From Roseiarcus sp963816065 (GTDB lineage: Bacteria; Pseudomonadota; Alphaproteobacteria; Rhizobiales; Beijerinckiaceae): a stretch of 64,000 nt of DNA. A program made the translations under genes and the position numbers. How positions within the stretch are numbered: the first letter of the stretch is position 1; every line of letters begins with the position of its first letter. Below, piece after piece: positions 38,630 through 49,779 of this stretch. The DNA lies in the NCBI GenBank assembly GCA_963816065.1, contig CAWFJG010000019.1, positions 124,001 to 188,000 on the forward strand. The letters run 5' to 3'. Below the pieces are notes generated by a model that was not told the origin of the DNA, did not search any database, and saw nothing but the letters and a program-made list of their open reading frames with translations.

Positions 38630-39475
38630 GTGATCACACTGCCCAAACTCGCGGCCGAGGCGCTGGCCTCGTTCCTGTCCGCCGATATGAAAGACCGCTT
38701 CGGGGTGTCGTTCGGCAATCTCGCCGAAATCATCCCGTTCGCCGCACAGCTCGCGCTCGAATGCCTCGGCAACAGCGACGCCCTCTATCACGATGTCGAG
38801 CATACGATGCTCGTCACCCTCGCCGGCCACGACATCTTCAGAGGACGGGCGCTCGTCAAGGATTCGACGCCGTCCGACTATTCTCACTTCATCGTCGCCT
38901 GCTTGACCCACGATATCGGTTACGTGCGCGGTCTTCTGCAGGGTGACGAGGAAGACCGGTTCGTGGTCGACGCAGCCGGGAAGACGGTCTCGCTACCGCG
39001 CGGCTCCTCCGACGCGGCGCTCGCTCCCTATCACGTCGAACGGTCGAAACTGTTCGTGATCGAGCGTTTGTCGCGGATCGACGAGCTCGACGGCTCGCGG
39101 GTGGCGAGCGCCATCGAGCACACACGCTTCCCGTATTCGGACGCGCCGGAGGCTCCGGACATCAATGAGGAGGCGGGACTTCTGCGGGCGGCCGACCTGA
39201 TCGGCCAGCTCGGCGATCCGCACTACCTGCGCAAGGCCAACGCGCTCTTCTATGAATTTGGCGAAATCGGCCTGAACCGGCAGCTCGGCTACGATTCGCC
39301 GGCCGACCTGATCGACAGGTATCCAAGTTTCTACTGGGAAAAGGTTTCGCCCTACATCCAGGACGCCATCCGCTACCTGAGCCTGACGGCGAGCGGACGA
39401 CAGTGGATCAACGGCCTTTACGCCAACGTCTTTCGCGCCGAGCACGATCTCCGCCAGCATGGGCCGCAGGCGTAG
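38630..39475 (+). CDS. HD-domain metal-dependent hydrolase
   Basis: 281 aa, starting at a GTG. The metal site is visible in LYHDVEHTMLVTLAGHD and CLTHDIGYVRG, then later HIS/ASP residues in AIEHTRFP and LLRAADLIGQLGDP. Similar to cyanobacterial and alphaproteobacterial HD proteins acting on nucleotides or phosphate esters; no GGDEF/EAL partner is attached. Substrate unknown. Convergent with the cupin gene across a repeated hairpin. Confidence 0.82.
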   Translation: MITLPKLAAEALASFLSADMKDRFGVSFGNLAEIIPFAAQLALECLGNSDALYHDVEHTMLVTLAGHDIFRGRALVKDSTPSDYSHFIVACLTHDIGYVRGLLQGDEEDRFVVDAAGKTVSLPRGSSDAALAPYHVERSKLFVIERLSRIDELDGSRVASAIEHTRFPYSDAPEAPDINEEAGLLRAADLIGQLGDPHYLRKANALFYEFGEIGLNRQLGYDSPADLIDRYPSFYWEKVSPYIQDAIRYLSLTASGRQWINGLYANVFRAEHDLRQHGPQA

Positions 39476-39506
39476 CGCGTCTGAGACGCGGTCGTCGACC
39501 GCGTCC

Positions 39507-39527
39507 GCCGCGATCAGCGATCGCGGC
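39507..39527. repeat. REP-like hairpin, copy 2
   Basis: GCCGCGATC, loop AGC, GATCGCGGC, with the same GACCGCGTCC flank as copy 1 at 31712. The loop differs by one base; the stem is unchanged. The final C overlaps the stop codon of the cupin gene (CTGTAG on the minus strand). Confidence 0.75.
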
Positions 39528-40015
39528 TACAGGGGACGATGGATGGGATCGACCCAGTACACGTTTTCCGGCTTCTCCACGGGCTCGACATTGGCGATGT
39601 TCACGACGACGGCTTCGTTGTCCGAACGCACCAGCACGCACTCCAGCGTCTGCTCGGGATCGGCGTTGATTTCCTGGTGCGGCGCGTAGGGCGGCACGAA
39701 AATGAAATCGCCCGGTCCGGCCTCGGCCACGAACTGCAGCCGCTCCCCCCAGCGCATGCGCGCCCGACCTCTCACGACATAGATGACGCTCTCGAGTTCG
39801 CCATGGTGATGAACGCCGGTCTTGGCGTCCGGCGCGATGCTGACCGTTCCCGCCCAGATCTTTTGCGCGCCGACCCGAGCATGGTTGATGGCGGCCTGCC
39901 GGAACATTCCGGGCGTCTGGGCGGTGTTCGGGTCGAGCTGGTCGCCCTTGATGACGCGTACGCCATCGTGTTTCCAGCGCTCTTCGGCGACAGGGCGCTC
40001 GTGGTCGTCGGTCAT
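39527..40015 (-). CDS. Cupin-domain protein
   Basis: 162 aa, single double-stranded beta-helix. Metal ligands are seen in TGVHHHGELESVIYVV (HxH...E) and APHQEIN (His). Close in style to small alphaproteobacterial cupins annotated as mannose-6-phosphate-isomerase-like. No enzymatic partner nearby. Its last two codons are part of the repeated hairpin flank. Confidence 0.85.
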   Translation of the reverse strand: MTDDHERPVAEERWKHDGVRVIKGDQLDPNTAQTPGMFRQAAINHARVGAQKIWAGTVSIAPDAKTGVHHHGELESVIYVVRGRARMRWGERLQFVAEAGPGDFIFVPPYAPHQEINADPEQTLECVLVRSDNEAVVVNIANVEPVEKPENVYWVDPIHRPL

Positions 40016-40128
40016 GGCGATCCCCGGGATGCGTTGCGATGGCGGATTTTAGCCGGGAGCGCCGCGCCAGCGCCAGAGCTTCGAGGTGTCGCTTTTGCCT
40101 TCGCGCGGCTTTTCCGGCATGAGGGCGC

Positions 40129-41421
40129 ATGACTCCCGCCGCCCGTGTCGCCGCCGCCATCGAGGTCCTCGCCGACACCGACACCCGTCGCCGTCCCGCC
40201 GCGGACGCGATCAAGGACTGGGGCCTGACGCATCGGTTCGCGGGCTCCGGCGACCGCGCGGCGATCGCGAGCCTCGTTTACGACACGCTGCGCCGCAAAG
40301 CGTCGAGCGCCTGGCTGATGGGCGAGGCGACGCCGCGGGCCGAGGCGATCGGCGCGCTCAAACAGACGCGCGGCCTTGACCTCGACGCGATCGCGGCGCT
40401 GTTCACCGGCGAGGGCCACGCGCCGGCGCCGCTCAGCCAGGCCGAGCGCGAGCGCATCGCGTCCGCGACGCTTCAGGGCGCTCCCGCTCACGTCGCGGGC
40501 GATTATCCCGAATGGCTCGCGCCGCAGTTCGAGGCCGCCTTCGGCGCCGAGGCCGTGGAGGAGGGGCGGGCGCTTGCCGACCGCGCGCCGGTCGATCTGC
40601 GCGCCAACCTCATCAAGACCACGCGCGAGAAGGCGCTGAAGGCGCTCGCCCATCTTGGCGCCGAGCCGACGCCGCTATCGCCCGTGGGCTTGCGCATCGC
40701 GATCCGTCCAGACGGGCGCGGGCCGGCGCTCGCCGCCGAACCGGCCTATGTGAAGGGCCTCGTCGAGGTGCAGGACGAGGGCTCGCAACTGGCGGCGCTG
40801 CTCAGCGAGGCGAAGCCCGGCCTGCAGGTCCTCGACCTCTGCGCCGGGGCGGGCGGCAAGACGCTGGCGCTCGCCGCCATGATGGACAATCACGGCCAGG
40901 TCTACGCCACCGACGATGACGGGCGCCGCCTCGCGCCGATCTTCGAGCGCCTGGCGCGCTCGGGCGCGCGCAACGTCCAGGTCCGGGCGCCAAAGGGGCA
41001 GGCGGATGGGCTCGCCGATCTCGAGGGCCGCTGCGACCTCGCGATGATCGACGCGCCCTGCACCGGATCGGGCGCGTGGCGGCGCAACCCCGACGCCAAG
41101 TGGCGCATGCGCCCCGGCGCGCTCGAGCAGCGCATCAAGGACCAGGACGAGACGCTCGACAACGCCGTCCGCTTCGTCAAGCCGGGCGGGCGGATCGTCT
41201 ATGTCACCTGCTCGGTGCTGCGGGCCGAGAACGAGGACCGCGTCGCCGCCTTCCTCGCCCGGCACGACGCCTTTTTGCCCGTCGACGCGGCGACGCAGGC
41301 GCGCGCGACGGGCCTAGAGCCGCTCGCCGAACGCGCCTCGCCCTTCGGCCCCGGCTTCCGGCTGAGCCCGCGCACGACGGGCACGGACGGTTTCTATATC
41401 GCGACCCTGGCGCGGGTGTGA
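40129..41421 (+). CDS. rsmB: 16S rRNA m5C methyltransferase, RsmB/NOP2 family
   Basis: 430 aa. N-terminal NusB-like helical domain, then the SAM-binding fold LDLCAGAGGKTLALA. The two catalytic cysteines are in DAPCTGSGAWRRNPD and YVTCSVLRAENED. In E. coli RsmB methylates C967 of 16S rRNA; exact site specificity within the family is inferred. Convergent with typA. Confidence 0.92.
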   Translation: MTPAARVAAAIEVLADTDTRRRPAADAIKDWGLTHRFAGSGDRAAIASLVYDTLRRKASSAWLMGEATPRAEAIGALKQTRGLDLDAIAALFTGEGHAPAPLSQAERERIASATLQGAPAHVAGDYPEWLAPQFEAAFGAEAVEEGRALADRAPVDLRANLIKTTREKALKALAHLGAEPTPLSPVGLRIAIRPDGRGPALAAEPAYVKGLVEVQDEGSQLAALLSEAKPGLQVLDLCAGAGGKTLALAAMMDNHGQVYATDDDGRRLAPIFERLARSGARNVQVRAPKGQADGLADLEGRCDLAMIDAPCTGSGAWRRNPDAKWRMRPGALEQRIKDQDETLDNAVRFVKPGGRIVYVTCSVLRAENEDRVAAFLARHDAFLPVDAATQARATGLEPLAERASPFGPGFRLSPRTTGTDGFYIATLARV

Positions 41422-41505
41422 GCCGAGGCGACCCGCGCCATTGCGACAATAGGCGGCGGCCCGACGCGGAAAACGGCTGACCGCGGCTAAAGAGGCCTTT
41501 AGCCC

Positions 41506-43335
41506 CTACGCCGCTCCCTCGGCCGTCTTCGCCCTTTCGGCCCGCTTGCGGTCGTTCGGGTCGAGCAGGGCCTTGCGCAGGCGGATCGACTTCGGGGTCA
41601 CTTCGACGAGTTCGTCGTCCTGGATGTAGGCGAGCGCCTTTTCCAGCGTCATCTGGATCGGCGGCGTCAGCCGCACCGCCTCGTCCTTCGAGTGGGTGCG
41701 GATGTTGGTGAGTTTCTTGCCCTTCATCACGTTGACTTCGAGGTCGTTGTCGCGCGTGTGCTGACCGACGATCATGCCCTGATAGACCTTCCAGCCCGGC
41801 TCGATCATCATTGGGCCCCGGTCCTCGAGGTTCCACATCGCATAGGCGACGGACTCGCCCGCGTCGTTGGAGATCAAGACGCCGTTGCGCCGCCCGGCGA
41901 TCTCGCCCTTGTAGGCGCCCCAGTTGTGGAACAGCCGGTTCATGATCGCGGTGCCGCGCGTGTCGGTGAGCAATTCGCCGAGATAGCCGATCAGGCCGCG
42001 AGTGGGGGCGAGGAAGACGAGCCGCAGGCGATCGCCGCCCGACGGGCGCATCTCGATCATCTCACCCTTGCGCTCGCTCATCTTCTGCACGACGACGCCC
42101 GAATGCTCCTCGTCGACGTCGATCACCACTTCCTCGATCGGTTCGAGTATTTCGCCGGCTTCGTCCTTGCGGAACAGCACCTTGGGGCGCGACACGCCGA
42201 GTTCGAAGCCCTCGCGTCGCATGGTCTCGATCAGGATCGCAAGCTGCAGTTCGCCGCGGCCGGAAACGACGTAGGAGTCGGAATTGGGAGCGGGCTCGAC
42301 GTGGAGAGCGACGTTGCCCTCGGCCTCCTTGAAGAGACGGTCGCGGATGACGCGGCTCGTCACCTTGTCGCCTTCGGTGCCGGCGAGCGGGCTGTCGTTG
42401 ACCGAAAAGGTCATCGACAGCGTCGGCGGGTCGATCGGCTGTGCGTGCAGCGGTTCGACCTCCTCGGGACTGCACAGGGTGTCGGCGACGTTGAACTTCT
42501 CCAGGCCCGCGATGGCGACGATGTCGCCCGCCCCTGCCTCGTCGATCGGCGTGCGCTCAATGCCGCGAAAGGCGAGTATCTTCGACACCCTGCCGGTTTC
42601 GACCAGATCGCCTTCAACGTCGAGAACCTTGACCGGCGCGTTGGTCTTGATCTCGCCCGAGAAGATGCGGCCGGTAATGATGCGGCCGAGATAGGGATTG
42701 GCCTCGAGTAGCGTCCCCAGCATCCGGAAGGCGCCGGCGCCGACCTTGGGCGGCTCGACGTGCTTGAGGACGAGGTCGAACAGGGCCGCCATGTTCTCGG
42801 CCCGCTTATCGGGGACCTCCGACATCCAGCCCTGTTTGGCCGAGCCGTAGATGATCGGAAAGTCGAGCTGGTCATCGGTCGCGTCGAGCGCGGCGAAGAG
42901 GTCGAAAACCTCGTTGACGACCTCGCTCGGCCTGGCGTCGGGCTTGTCGACCTTGTTGACGCAGACGATCGGCTTCAGCCCGATCTTGAGGGCCTTGCCG
43001 ACCACGAATTTGGTCTGCGGCATCGGGCCTTCGGCGGCGTCGACCAGCACGATGGCGCCGTCGACCATGGAGAGGATGCGCTCGACCTCGCCGCCGAAAT
43101 CCGCGTGGCCGGGCGTGTCGACGATGTTGATGCGGATGTCCTTCCAGACGACCGAGGTCGCCTTGGCGAGAATGGTGATGCCGCGCTCGCGCTCGAGGTC
43201 GTTCGAATCCATGACCCGTTCGGCGACGCGCTGGTTTTCGCGGAAGGCGCCCGACTGCTGCAGGAGACGGTCGACGAGCGTGGTCTTGCCATGGTCGACG
43301 TGTGCGATGATGGCGATGTTGCGAAGCTTCAGCAT
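41506..43335 (-). CDS. typA: Translational GTPase TypA/BipA
   Basis: 609 aa, full length and in one frame. G1 AHVDHGKTTLVDRLL, G3 DTPGHADFGGEV, G4 NKVDKPDARP, then EF-G-like domains and the TypA-specific C-terminal domain (GMIVGQHTRDNDLEVNVMKG). A ribosome-associated GTPase for large-subunit assembly and stress growth. It ends convergently with rsmB; about 950 gene-poor bases lie upstream. Confidence 0.97.
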   Translation of the reverse strand: MLKLRNIAIIAHVDHGKTTLVDRLLQQSGAFRENQRVAERVMDSNDLERERGITILAKATSVVWKDIRINIVDTPGHADFGGEVERILSMVDGAIVLVDAAEGPMPQTKFVVGKALKIGLKPIVCVNKVDKPDARPSEVVNEVFDLFAALDATDDQLDFPIIYGSAKQGWMSEVPDKRAENMAALFDLVLKHVEPPKVGAGAFRMLGTLLEANPYLGRIITGRIFSGEIKTNAPVKVLDVEGDLVETGRVSKILAFRGIERTPIDEAGAGDIVAIAGLEKFNVADTLCSPEEVEPLHAQPIDPPTLSMTFSVNDSPLAGTEGDKVTSRVIRDRLFKEAEGNVALHVEPAPNSDSYVVSGRGELQLAILIETMRREGFELGVSRPKVLFRKDEAGEILEPIEEVVIDVDEEHSGVVVQKMSERKGEMIEMRPSGGDRLRLVFLAPTRGLIGYLGELLTDTRGTAIMNRLFHNWGAYKGEIAGRRNGVLISNDAGESVAYAMWNLEDRGPMMIEPGWKVYQGMIVGQHTRDNDLEVNVMKGKKLTNIRTHSKDEAVRLTPPIQMTLEKALAYIQDDELVEVTPKSIRLRKALLDPNDRKRAERAKTAEGAA

Positions 43336-43710
43336 GGGTAATGGGTGCTCGTGAGCGCGGGAGCGATCTCCAGCGCGATCAGGGAAACGCGAAGGTTACG
43401 GGAGTGCGGGAGCCGGCGCCAAAAGCGCGGCGCCTTGCGGTTTTGCGGGCGCTCATACACGAAACGCCGGGCGGAGGGAAGAGCGCGACGCGCAGCGCGG
43501 GCGCGCGAATGTTTCCGCGCGGCCGATATCAGGGGCTTAGGCGCCATCCTGTGCAACTTCGCCACCCCAGGCTTCTCCCGACGCCCTCGGAAGACGGTCG
43601 GCGAGGATCTCGTCCGGAAACGGCGTTCTGTTCGCGGGAACGCCCCTATAGCGACCCTGAGCCCATCCTCGGCGAAGGGCAACTCGACCGAGGCAATTCC
43701 GGCTCCCGAA

Positions 43711-43756
43711 TTAGGCTTTTCAAAGCGTTGCGACGCATTTTGGTTCCGGATGCAAC
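43711..43756. repeat. Imperfect direct repeat, copy 1
   Basis: Contains GGCTTTTCAAAGCGTTGCG then ACGCATTTTGGTTCCGG. Copy 2, about 207 bases downstream, matches over roughly 40 positions with a few changes and small gaps. Confidence 0.55.
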
Positions 43757-43917
43757 GCCCCAGGTCGTTGCGCGACGCGCTTCGTCCGGCACAACTCGGG
43801 GAGGAATTAAGCGACCTCCGACCTCTCGCAGTCTCGCCGCGCCCAATGACCGGCGCTCGGCTCTTCCGTCGTGGAACCTGGAGCGAGCCGGAAGACTTTG
43901 CCAAACTGGCTCTCATT

Positions 43918-43956
43918 TTCAGCTTTTTCAAGCAGTTGCGGCCATATTTGGTTCCC
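43918..43956. repeat. Imperfect direct repeat, copy 2
   Basis: Contains AGCTTTTTCAAGCAGTTGCG then GCCATATTTGGTTCCC, aligning with copy 1 at 43711. Read on the minus strand both give GGAACCAAA...GCAAC...GCTTT, which looks like a dispersed intergenic family rather than coding duplication. Confidence 0.55.
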
Positions 43957-44289
43957 TGTGCTGCAGCCGTAGGACACGGCCAGACGCGGCGCGGAATGCC
44001 GGAACGCGTGGCGACGGGGCTACCCGGGCGGATCCTGCTTTGACGATGGCGAAGACTACTCCTGTTTCCGTTATTTAGCAATCAATTTCCACATTGAGTC
44101 TGAAAATCTGCACTTCTGAGCAACCCGCGCGGCGATGCCCGGACGGTCGTGAGCCTGGCGTCTCAAATCACATGCTTGGCGCCCGTCAAAGATCGTCGCC
44201 AACGGGCGCGTTGCGGCCGGCGCAAATCGCTAATCGGCATGTTGGCGCAACGAGCGCATACCCAGGGCGCGCCCGCCGGCCGCCGACCC

Positions 44290-44732
44290 TCAGGCCTGGT
44301 CGCCGCGTACGCGCTGAAACTCCATACTGTAGACGACCTCATCGCCGGTGCGTGGATCGCGCCCCGGCGCGCCGCTGATCACAGGCTGTCGCCGTCGAGC
44401 TTGAACGGGCGAATGAGGTCGCCGCACCACGCAGGATGCCAAGCTGCATCGACGGTATGAATGACGTGGTCACCCTCGATGCGATATGTCGCAGAGTAGG
44501 CCAGCATCGGAGAGTCGAACAGCGCCGCCTTGTCGGCGTCGCTCGCAGCTTGCGCGCCAGGCTGGCGGGTACGTCCATCAACCACCAGCGCCATCATCCG
44601 TCCGTCGGTCTGATAGGCAATGTAGCCATTGGGATTCGGACCCATCGCGTCTGTAACAGCTCCGGTGGCCACGACCGTTCGCGTCCAGGACAACATCCGC
44701 CATGTGCCTATCAGCGCGCCCGCGTCAGCCAT
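44290..44732 (-). CDS. Lipocalin-like domain protein (one frameshift)
   Basis: About 147 aa. LIGTWRMLSWTR, NPNGYIAYQTDGRMMALVV and HVIHTVDAAWHPAWCGDLI match the lipocalin-like family PF13924. As written the frame stops right after KLDGDSL; adding one G (CTGGTGATC for CTGTGATC near 44380) continues it as VISGAPGRDPRTGDEVVYSM to a natural end at 44290. The start at 44732 has GGGAG upstream. Unknown ligand. Confidence 0.78.
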
Positions 44733-45068
44733 TCTTGGTCTCCCAAGTCGTCGCGTCATTCTTGCCTTGCCGCTCGGACGAGAATGAGACAGGTTTGACA
44801 GGTCCGCCAAGTCCTAGAATTCGCCTGAACCGCGGTCGCATGCAAATCCTGCTAGGGCAACGAATCCAAGTGCTCAGCTGGTTCTCTATTGTCGATCCGG
44901 GTCGTGATTTGGCGCGGCGTCAGTGATAATATCAATCCGACTGATTTAGCGGCCAAGCAGATAAACTGCAAATTTGCAAAATCGAAGCTTATAGTCGGAG
45001 TGAGGGAGGGTTATCAATAAGTAAATCGGCTTAGGCTTTAATGATATCTCCGTTCAGATAGGGGTCAC
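44733..45068. other. Intergenic, AT-rich, no gene seen
   Basis: About 335 bases, noticeably AT-rich from 44930 to 45060 (for example AATCAATTTCC- and TTTAATGATATC-like tracts). Probably holds the promoter of the small secreted protein gene; nothing else recognised. Confidence 0.5.
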
Positions 45069-45384
45069 ATGTTTTCTCGCCTGGCCGTGCCTGGGTGGAC
45101 AGGCCCTTGCTGATGACCAGTACTATCCAACCGAGCCTCCCCTGGCGGACTCCGGTTGGACGGTTCCCTATAACGAATTGCTGATCGCCTGCTACCAAGG
45201 GACAATGGATGCCTGCGATCGCGTCGCCTCCGATCGGGGAATGGTGTTTGACACCCCCATCTACAACTACGCAGCCACGTGCGGCGGTCGCCTGGATATG
45301 ACGACGGCGCGGCGCCTGAGCGCCCGGATGCTGGAGAACGACATTCGGGGAGGGATGTGCTCCTCGGTCTTCACCCCCGAGTGA
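45069..45384 (+). CDS. Small secreted Cys-containing protein (frameshift in signal peptide)
   Basis: The mature part reads DDQYYPTEPPLADSGWTVPY then NELLIACYQGTMDACDRVAS and has four cysteines, one pair near each end, suggesting disulfides in the periplasm or outside. AGGGGTCAC precedes the ATG at 45069, and CLGGQALA looks like a signal-peptide end, but these are one base out of frame with each other near 45085. Not recognised as a family. Confidence 0.55.
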
Positions 45385-45622
45385 AGTCGGCGATCAGTCT
45401 CTGTCCCAATTCCCTTTACTCGGGGCGCGATGAGGGTCGCCGGAAACGACGCGATTTTATAGGTTTCGCCGACCCGCAAGGATAAGCGAAGCCTCCCGGC
45501 GCGCGGGCTCTAGGCGAACTCGCGCCCTGATGGGCCGCGGTTGCGTCGCAACGGAACGCCGCCTCGTCCGCGCGCGTTCGCTTAGGTCCGCGACGAAACG
45601 AGCGGCGACGAACGGGCTTTTC

Positions 45623-46074
45623 ATGGAATCCCTGAACTGCGGCTGGATCTATCAGATCGTCCTGGCGGCTGGCGCCCTTCAGGCCCGGTGACCGCCCATG
45701 AACGGCGCGCTGCGAAACGCGCTGACCAACCCCTGGCTCGCTAGCGTCGCTTCTGCCGGTGGTCGCGCTGCTCGCGGCGCTCCGGCTTTGCCAGCCGCGC
45801 CCGCTTCCAACCGTGGATGGGCTCGCGGGCATGCCCTGGTGGGCGCCGCTCGGCGGGGCGATCGGCGCGTTTGCGGTCATCGCAGGCCTCCTGTTCGTTG
45901 ACAAGATCGGGGCGGGATCGCTCGCGGACCTCGCCATCGCCGCGAACATCCTAATGTCGCTCGCCATTTGACCAGTTCGGCTGGTTCGGCGTCCCGGAAC
46001 GTGCAATGACGGCGGGCCGCTTGCTCGGCGCGCTGCTCGTGGTCGCAGGAATTTATGCGATTTCCCGGTTTTAG
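45623..46074 (+). pseudogene. YdcZ-type DMT transporter (DUF606), disrupted
   Basis: Four- or five-helix transporter of ~145 aa. GWIYQIVLAAGALQA, MNGALRNALTNPWLAS, WWAPLGGAIGAFAVIAGLL and FDQFGWFGVPERAMTAGRLL are recognisable in order. Disruptions: an in-frame TGA at about 45689, where relatives have Gly; a frame change near 45750; and another near 45970. Three lesions in 450 bases could be real decay or local sequence errors. Converges on the amine oxidase gene with a three-base overlap. Confidence 0.65.
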
Positions 46075-47331
46075 AGGCGTTTCGGCCACGCGGACCGTGT
46101 TTTCAGCGCCGCGATGACCTCTTCGGCCGCGCGGACCCCGGTGTCGTGGGCGCCGTGGGCGGTCGAGAAGTCGTACGGATGGGTCGCCTCGCCGGCAAAG
46201 AAGATTTTGCCGTCGAACGGACGCGCCAGATCGGCGCGCGCCGCGCGGCGGCCGGGCAGGGCGTGGCTATAGCCCCCGCCGATCCAGGCGGTCCGCGTCC
46301 AGAACGAGCCGGCAAGCGGCTTCAGCGACCGCCGCGCGTCCGCGCCGAACAGCGCCGCGAGTTCATCCGTTGCATGCTGAAAGCCGGCGACGAGCCCGTC
46401 GTCAGCGACGATCCCCGCGCCGGGGCCGCCGAAAAAGCACTCGATCACGGGTCGCCCGAACGGGCGGATATAGTAGGAGCCTGCGCGGGTGTCGCGCGGA
46501 TTGCCGTTGACGTGGCTCTCCGGCGTGAAGGGGTTGGGACCGGCGATCTCGAGGTACAGCTTTTCGTTGCGCCCGAGCGGCAGCCGCTCGGCCGCGCTGA
46601 GCCATGGCTCGAGTTCCGGCGGGAGCCTGATCGAGCCGCTCGCGAGCGCTGAGGTGGAAATGGTGACGATGACGGCGGACGCCCGGACCTCGCCCAAGCG
46701 AGTCGTCAGCGACACCGTCCGGCCGGCGAGCGCGATCGCCTCGACGGGCGCGGCGAGCCGCAAGTCGGTCCCGGCGGGGAAAGCTCGCCGCGATCAGCGT
46801 CCCGTAGCCGGCCGGCGCGCGCCAGTTCGAAGTCGGTCGCCGCCTCGTCATAGGCCAGCATGTCGACTGCGGAGATGCGATCGAGCGTCTCTCCATTCAT
46901 GTAACCGCTGATCGCGTCGATGTAGCCGTTCCATTCGCACTCCGGCTCGAGGGCGTCCGCCGCACGGTCGGAGGGCGGCGGCGCGGTCTCCAGTCGGGCG
47001 AACCAAGCGGCGTAGGCCCGGCGCGCCGCCGCGCGTTCGCCGGCGGAGAAGCCGCGGTCCTTGTACTGGGCGCCCATGCGCCGGTCCTGCGGTCGACGGC
47101 GAAGCCCGTCTCCTCGGCGATGCGCGCCCAGGCGTTGCGCTCGGCCGAATGCAGCCAGCCGCACCCGAGATCGAGCGCCATGCCGGCGACCTCGCACGTC
47201 CAGGCCCTGCCGCCGACCCGCGCGCTCGCTTCGAGCACGATCGCCTCGAGGCCGCTGTTCGACAGCCGCCGCGCCGCGGCGACCCCCGCGGCCCCGGCGC
47301 CGACAATGGCGACGTCATAGCTTCCGCTCAT
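46071..47331 (-). CDS. Flavin monoamine oxidase family protein (three frameshifts)
   Basis: About 420 aa FAD-dependent oxidase. DVAIVGAGAAGVAAARRL is the Rossmann FAD motif, VLEASARVGGRAWT the GGR motif, and FFAGEATHPYDFSTAHGAHD the C-terminal FAD contact. Between them the frame changes near 47075, 46835 and 46780; the pieces join into a normal family member. Oxidises an unknown amine. No metabolic partner adjacent. Confidence 0.82.
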
Positions 47332-47540
47332 GGGGGCAGAATGGCGCGAAACGGCCCGGCGGCTCAAGGGCGAGGGGCGCGACCTCGTGAAACCGGCGCT
47401 CTGCAAATTCAATTATGGTGCTAAGCTGGCGTGCGACGGGCCGCCGGACGCGGCGGCGCCTCATGAAGCGGAGATGCGCGGGACGCGGACCGCCGCTGCG
47501 ACATGGCGAAGCACGACAGCTCCAAGGTGAGGACAAGGTC

Positions 47541-48446
47541 ATGGCGAACCAGACAATGAAAGAGCAGATGTCGGGCAAGGGCGGCTTCATCGCCGCTCTG
47601 GACCAGAGCGGCGGCTCGACTCCGGGCGCGCTCAGGCTGTACGGCATTCCGGACACCGAATACGCAGGCGACGACGCCAAGATGTATGGGCTCATGCACG
47701 AGTTCCGGGTGAGGATCATGAGCGCGCCCGCCTTCACCGGCGCCAAGGTGGTCGCGGCTATTCTGTTCGAACGCACCATGGACGGCGAGGCGAAAGGCAA
47801 GCCTGTGCCGTCCTACCTGTGGGAAGACCGGGGCGTTGTGCCGATCGTCAAGGTCGACAAGGGGCTCGAGGCGGACAAGGACGGCGTGCAGCTGATGAAG
47901 CCGATGCCGGGGCTCGATGCGCTGCTCGCTCGCGCCGCCAAGCTCGGCGTGTTCGGCACCAAGATGCGCTCGGTCATCAACCACGCCTCGAAGGACGGCG
48001 TCGCCGCCATCGCCAGGCAGCAGTTCGAAATCGGCGAGCAGATCACGGGCCACGGCCTCGTGCCGATTCTCGAGCCGGAGGTATCGATCAAGGCGCCCGA
48101 CAAGGGGGCGGCTGAAACTATGCTGCTCGACGAGTTGCGGCGCGGGCTCGACGGCCTGCCGGCCGGGCGCAAGGTGATGTTCAAACTGACCATCCCCGAT
48201 GTCGCGGATCTCTATGCGCCGCTGATCAAGGACAAGCGGGTGGTGCGGGTCGTCGCGCTCTCGGGCGGCTACACGCGGGACGACGCGTGCCGGCGGCTCG
48301 CCCGCAACCACGGCATGATCGCGAGCTTCTCGCGGGCGCTGACCGAGGGCCTCAAGCGGTCGATGAGCGAGGAGGAGTTCGACAAAGCGCTCGGAGAGGC
48401 GATCGACGAGATTTACCGGGCGTCAGTCGAGAAGGTCGCCGCCTGA
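47541..48446 (+). CDS. Class I fructose-bisphosphate aldolase
   Basis: 301 aa. Schiff-base class I aldolase: KGGFIAALDQSGGSTPGAL, VPIVKVDKGLEADKDG and GHGLVPILEPEVSI are diagnostic; the lysine in MFKLTIPD is the likely Schiff-base residue, and ALSGGYTRDDA binds phosphate. GTGAGGACAAGG precedes the ATG. A glycolysis/gluconeogenesis enzyme, here outside a cbb or gap-pgk cluster. Confidence 0.9.
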   Translation: MANQTMKEQMSGKGGFIAALDQSGGSTPGALRLYGIPDTEYAGDDAKMYGLMHEFRVRIMSAPAFTGAKVVAAILFERTMDGEAKGKPVPSYLWEDRGVVPIVKVDKGLEADKDGVQLMKPMPGLDALLARAAKLGVFGTKMRSVINHASKDGVAAIARQQFEIGEQITGHGLVPILEPEVSIKAPDKGAAETMLLDELRRGLDGLPAGRKVMFKLTIPDVADLYAPLIKDKRVVRVVALSGGYTRDDACRRLARNHGMIASFSRALTEGLKRSMSEEEFDKALGEAIDEIYRASVEKVAA

Positions 48447-48687
48447 CCGCACGGACGTCTTTCTGGATGCCCGATTGCGGGTGACGGCGCACCGCGGCGT
48501 GGAGCGCGCCTATCGTCCATGCAGGGCGCAACCCTGCTGTTTTCTCCCGGTAGGTTACGCGATCCGCAAGGGGGGAGGGGAAGCGCCCCCGCGACTGAGA
48601 GACGCACTCGCGCGCCCCTTGCGCCGCTTGACGGGCGTTGCCATAAGGCCGCCCTCATCAAATCCGACCCTACCGAAGCGAAAAGCG

Positions 48688-49722
<1,035 letters not shown>

Positions 49723-49771
49723 GGCCGCGTCCGACCGCGCGCAGAAATCTTTTCCGTGTCGCCGGACGAGC

Positions 49772-49779
49772 GGTTAACC
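49772..49779. promoter_or_regulatory. GGTTAACC, candidate CtrA half-site
   Basis: Contains GTTAACC, the recognisable half of CtrA boxes in alphaproteobacteria, in the 285-base region before divL. Short, so chance occurrence is possible. Confidence 0.25.

Larger units (their letters stand above)
43336..44289. other. Gene-poor stretch upstream of typA
   Basis: About 950 bases with long but mutually overlapping open frames on both strands and no ribosome sites or conserved motifs. It contains a duplicated motif (43711 and 43918). The typA promoter and leader should lie at its left end. Confidence 0.5.

Noticed and set aside
41487..41502. CTAAAG-AGGC-CTTTAG hairpin between rsmB and typA as terminator
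   Set aside because: Only six base pairs with AT-rich stem and no T tract on either strand; too weak to call.
43336..44081. Long open frames on both strands upstream of typA
   Set aside because: Three overlapping frames of similar length, none with a ribosome site, conserved motif or plausible composition. Treated as GC-driven chance.
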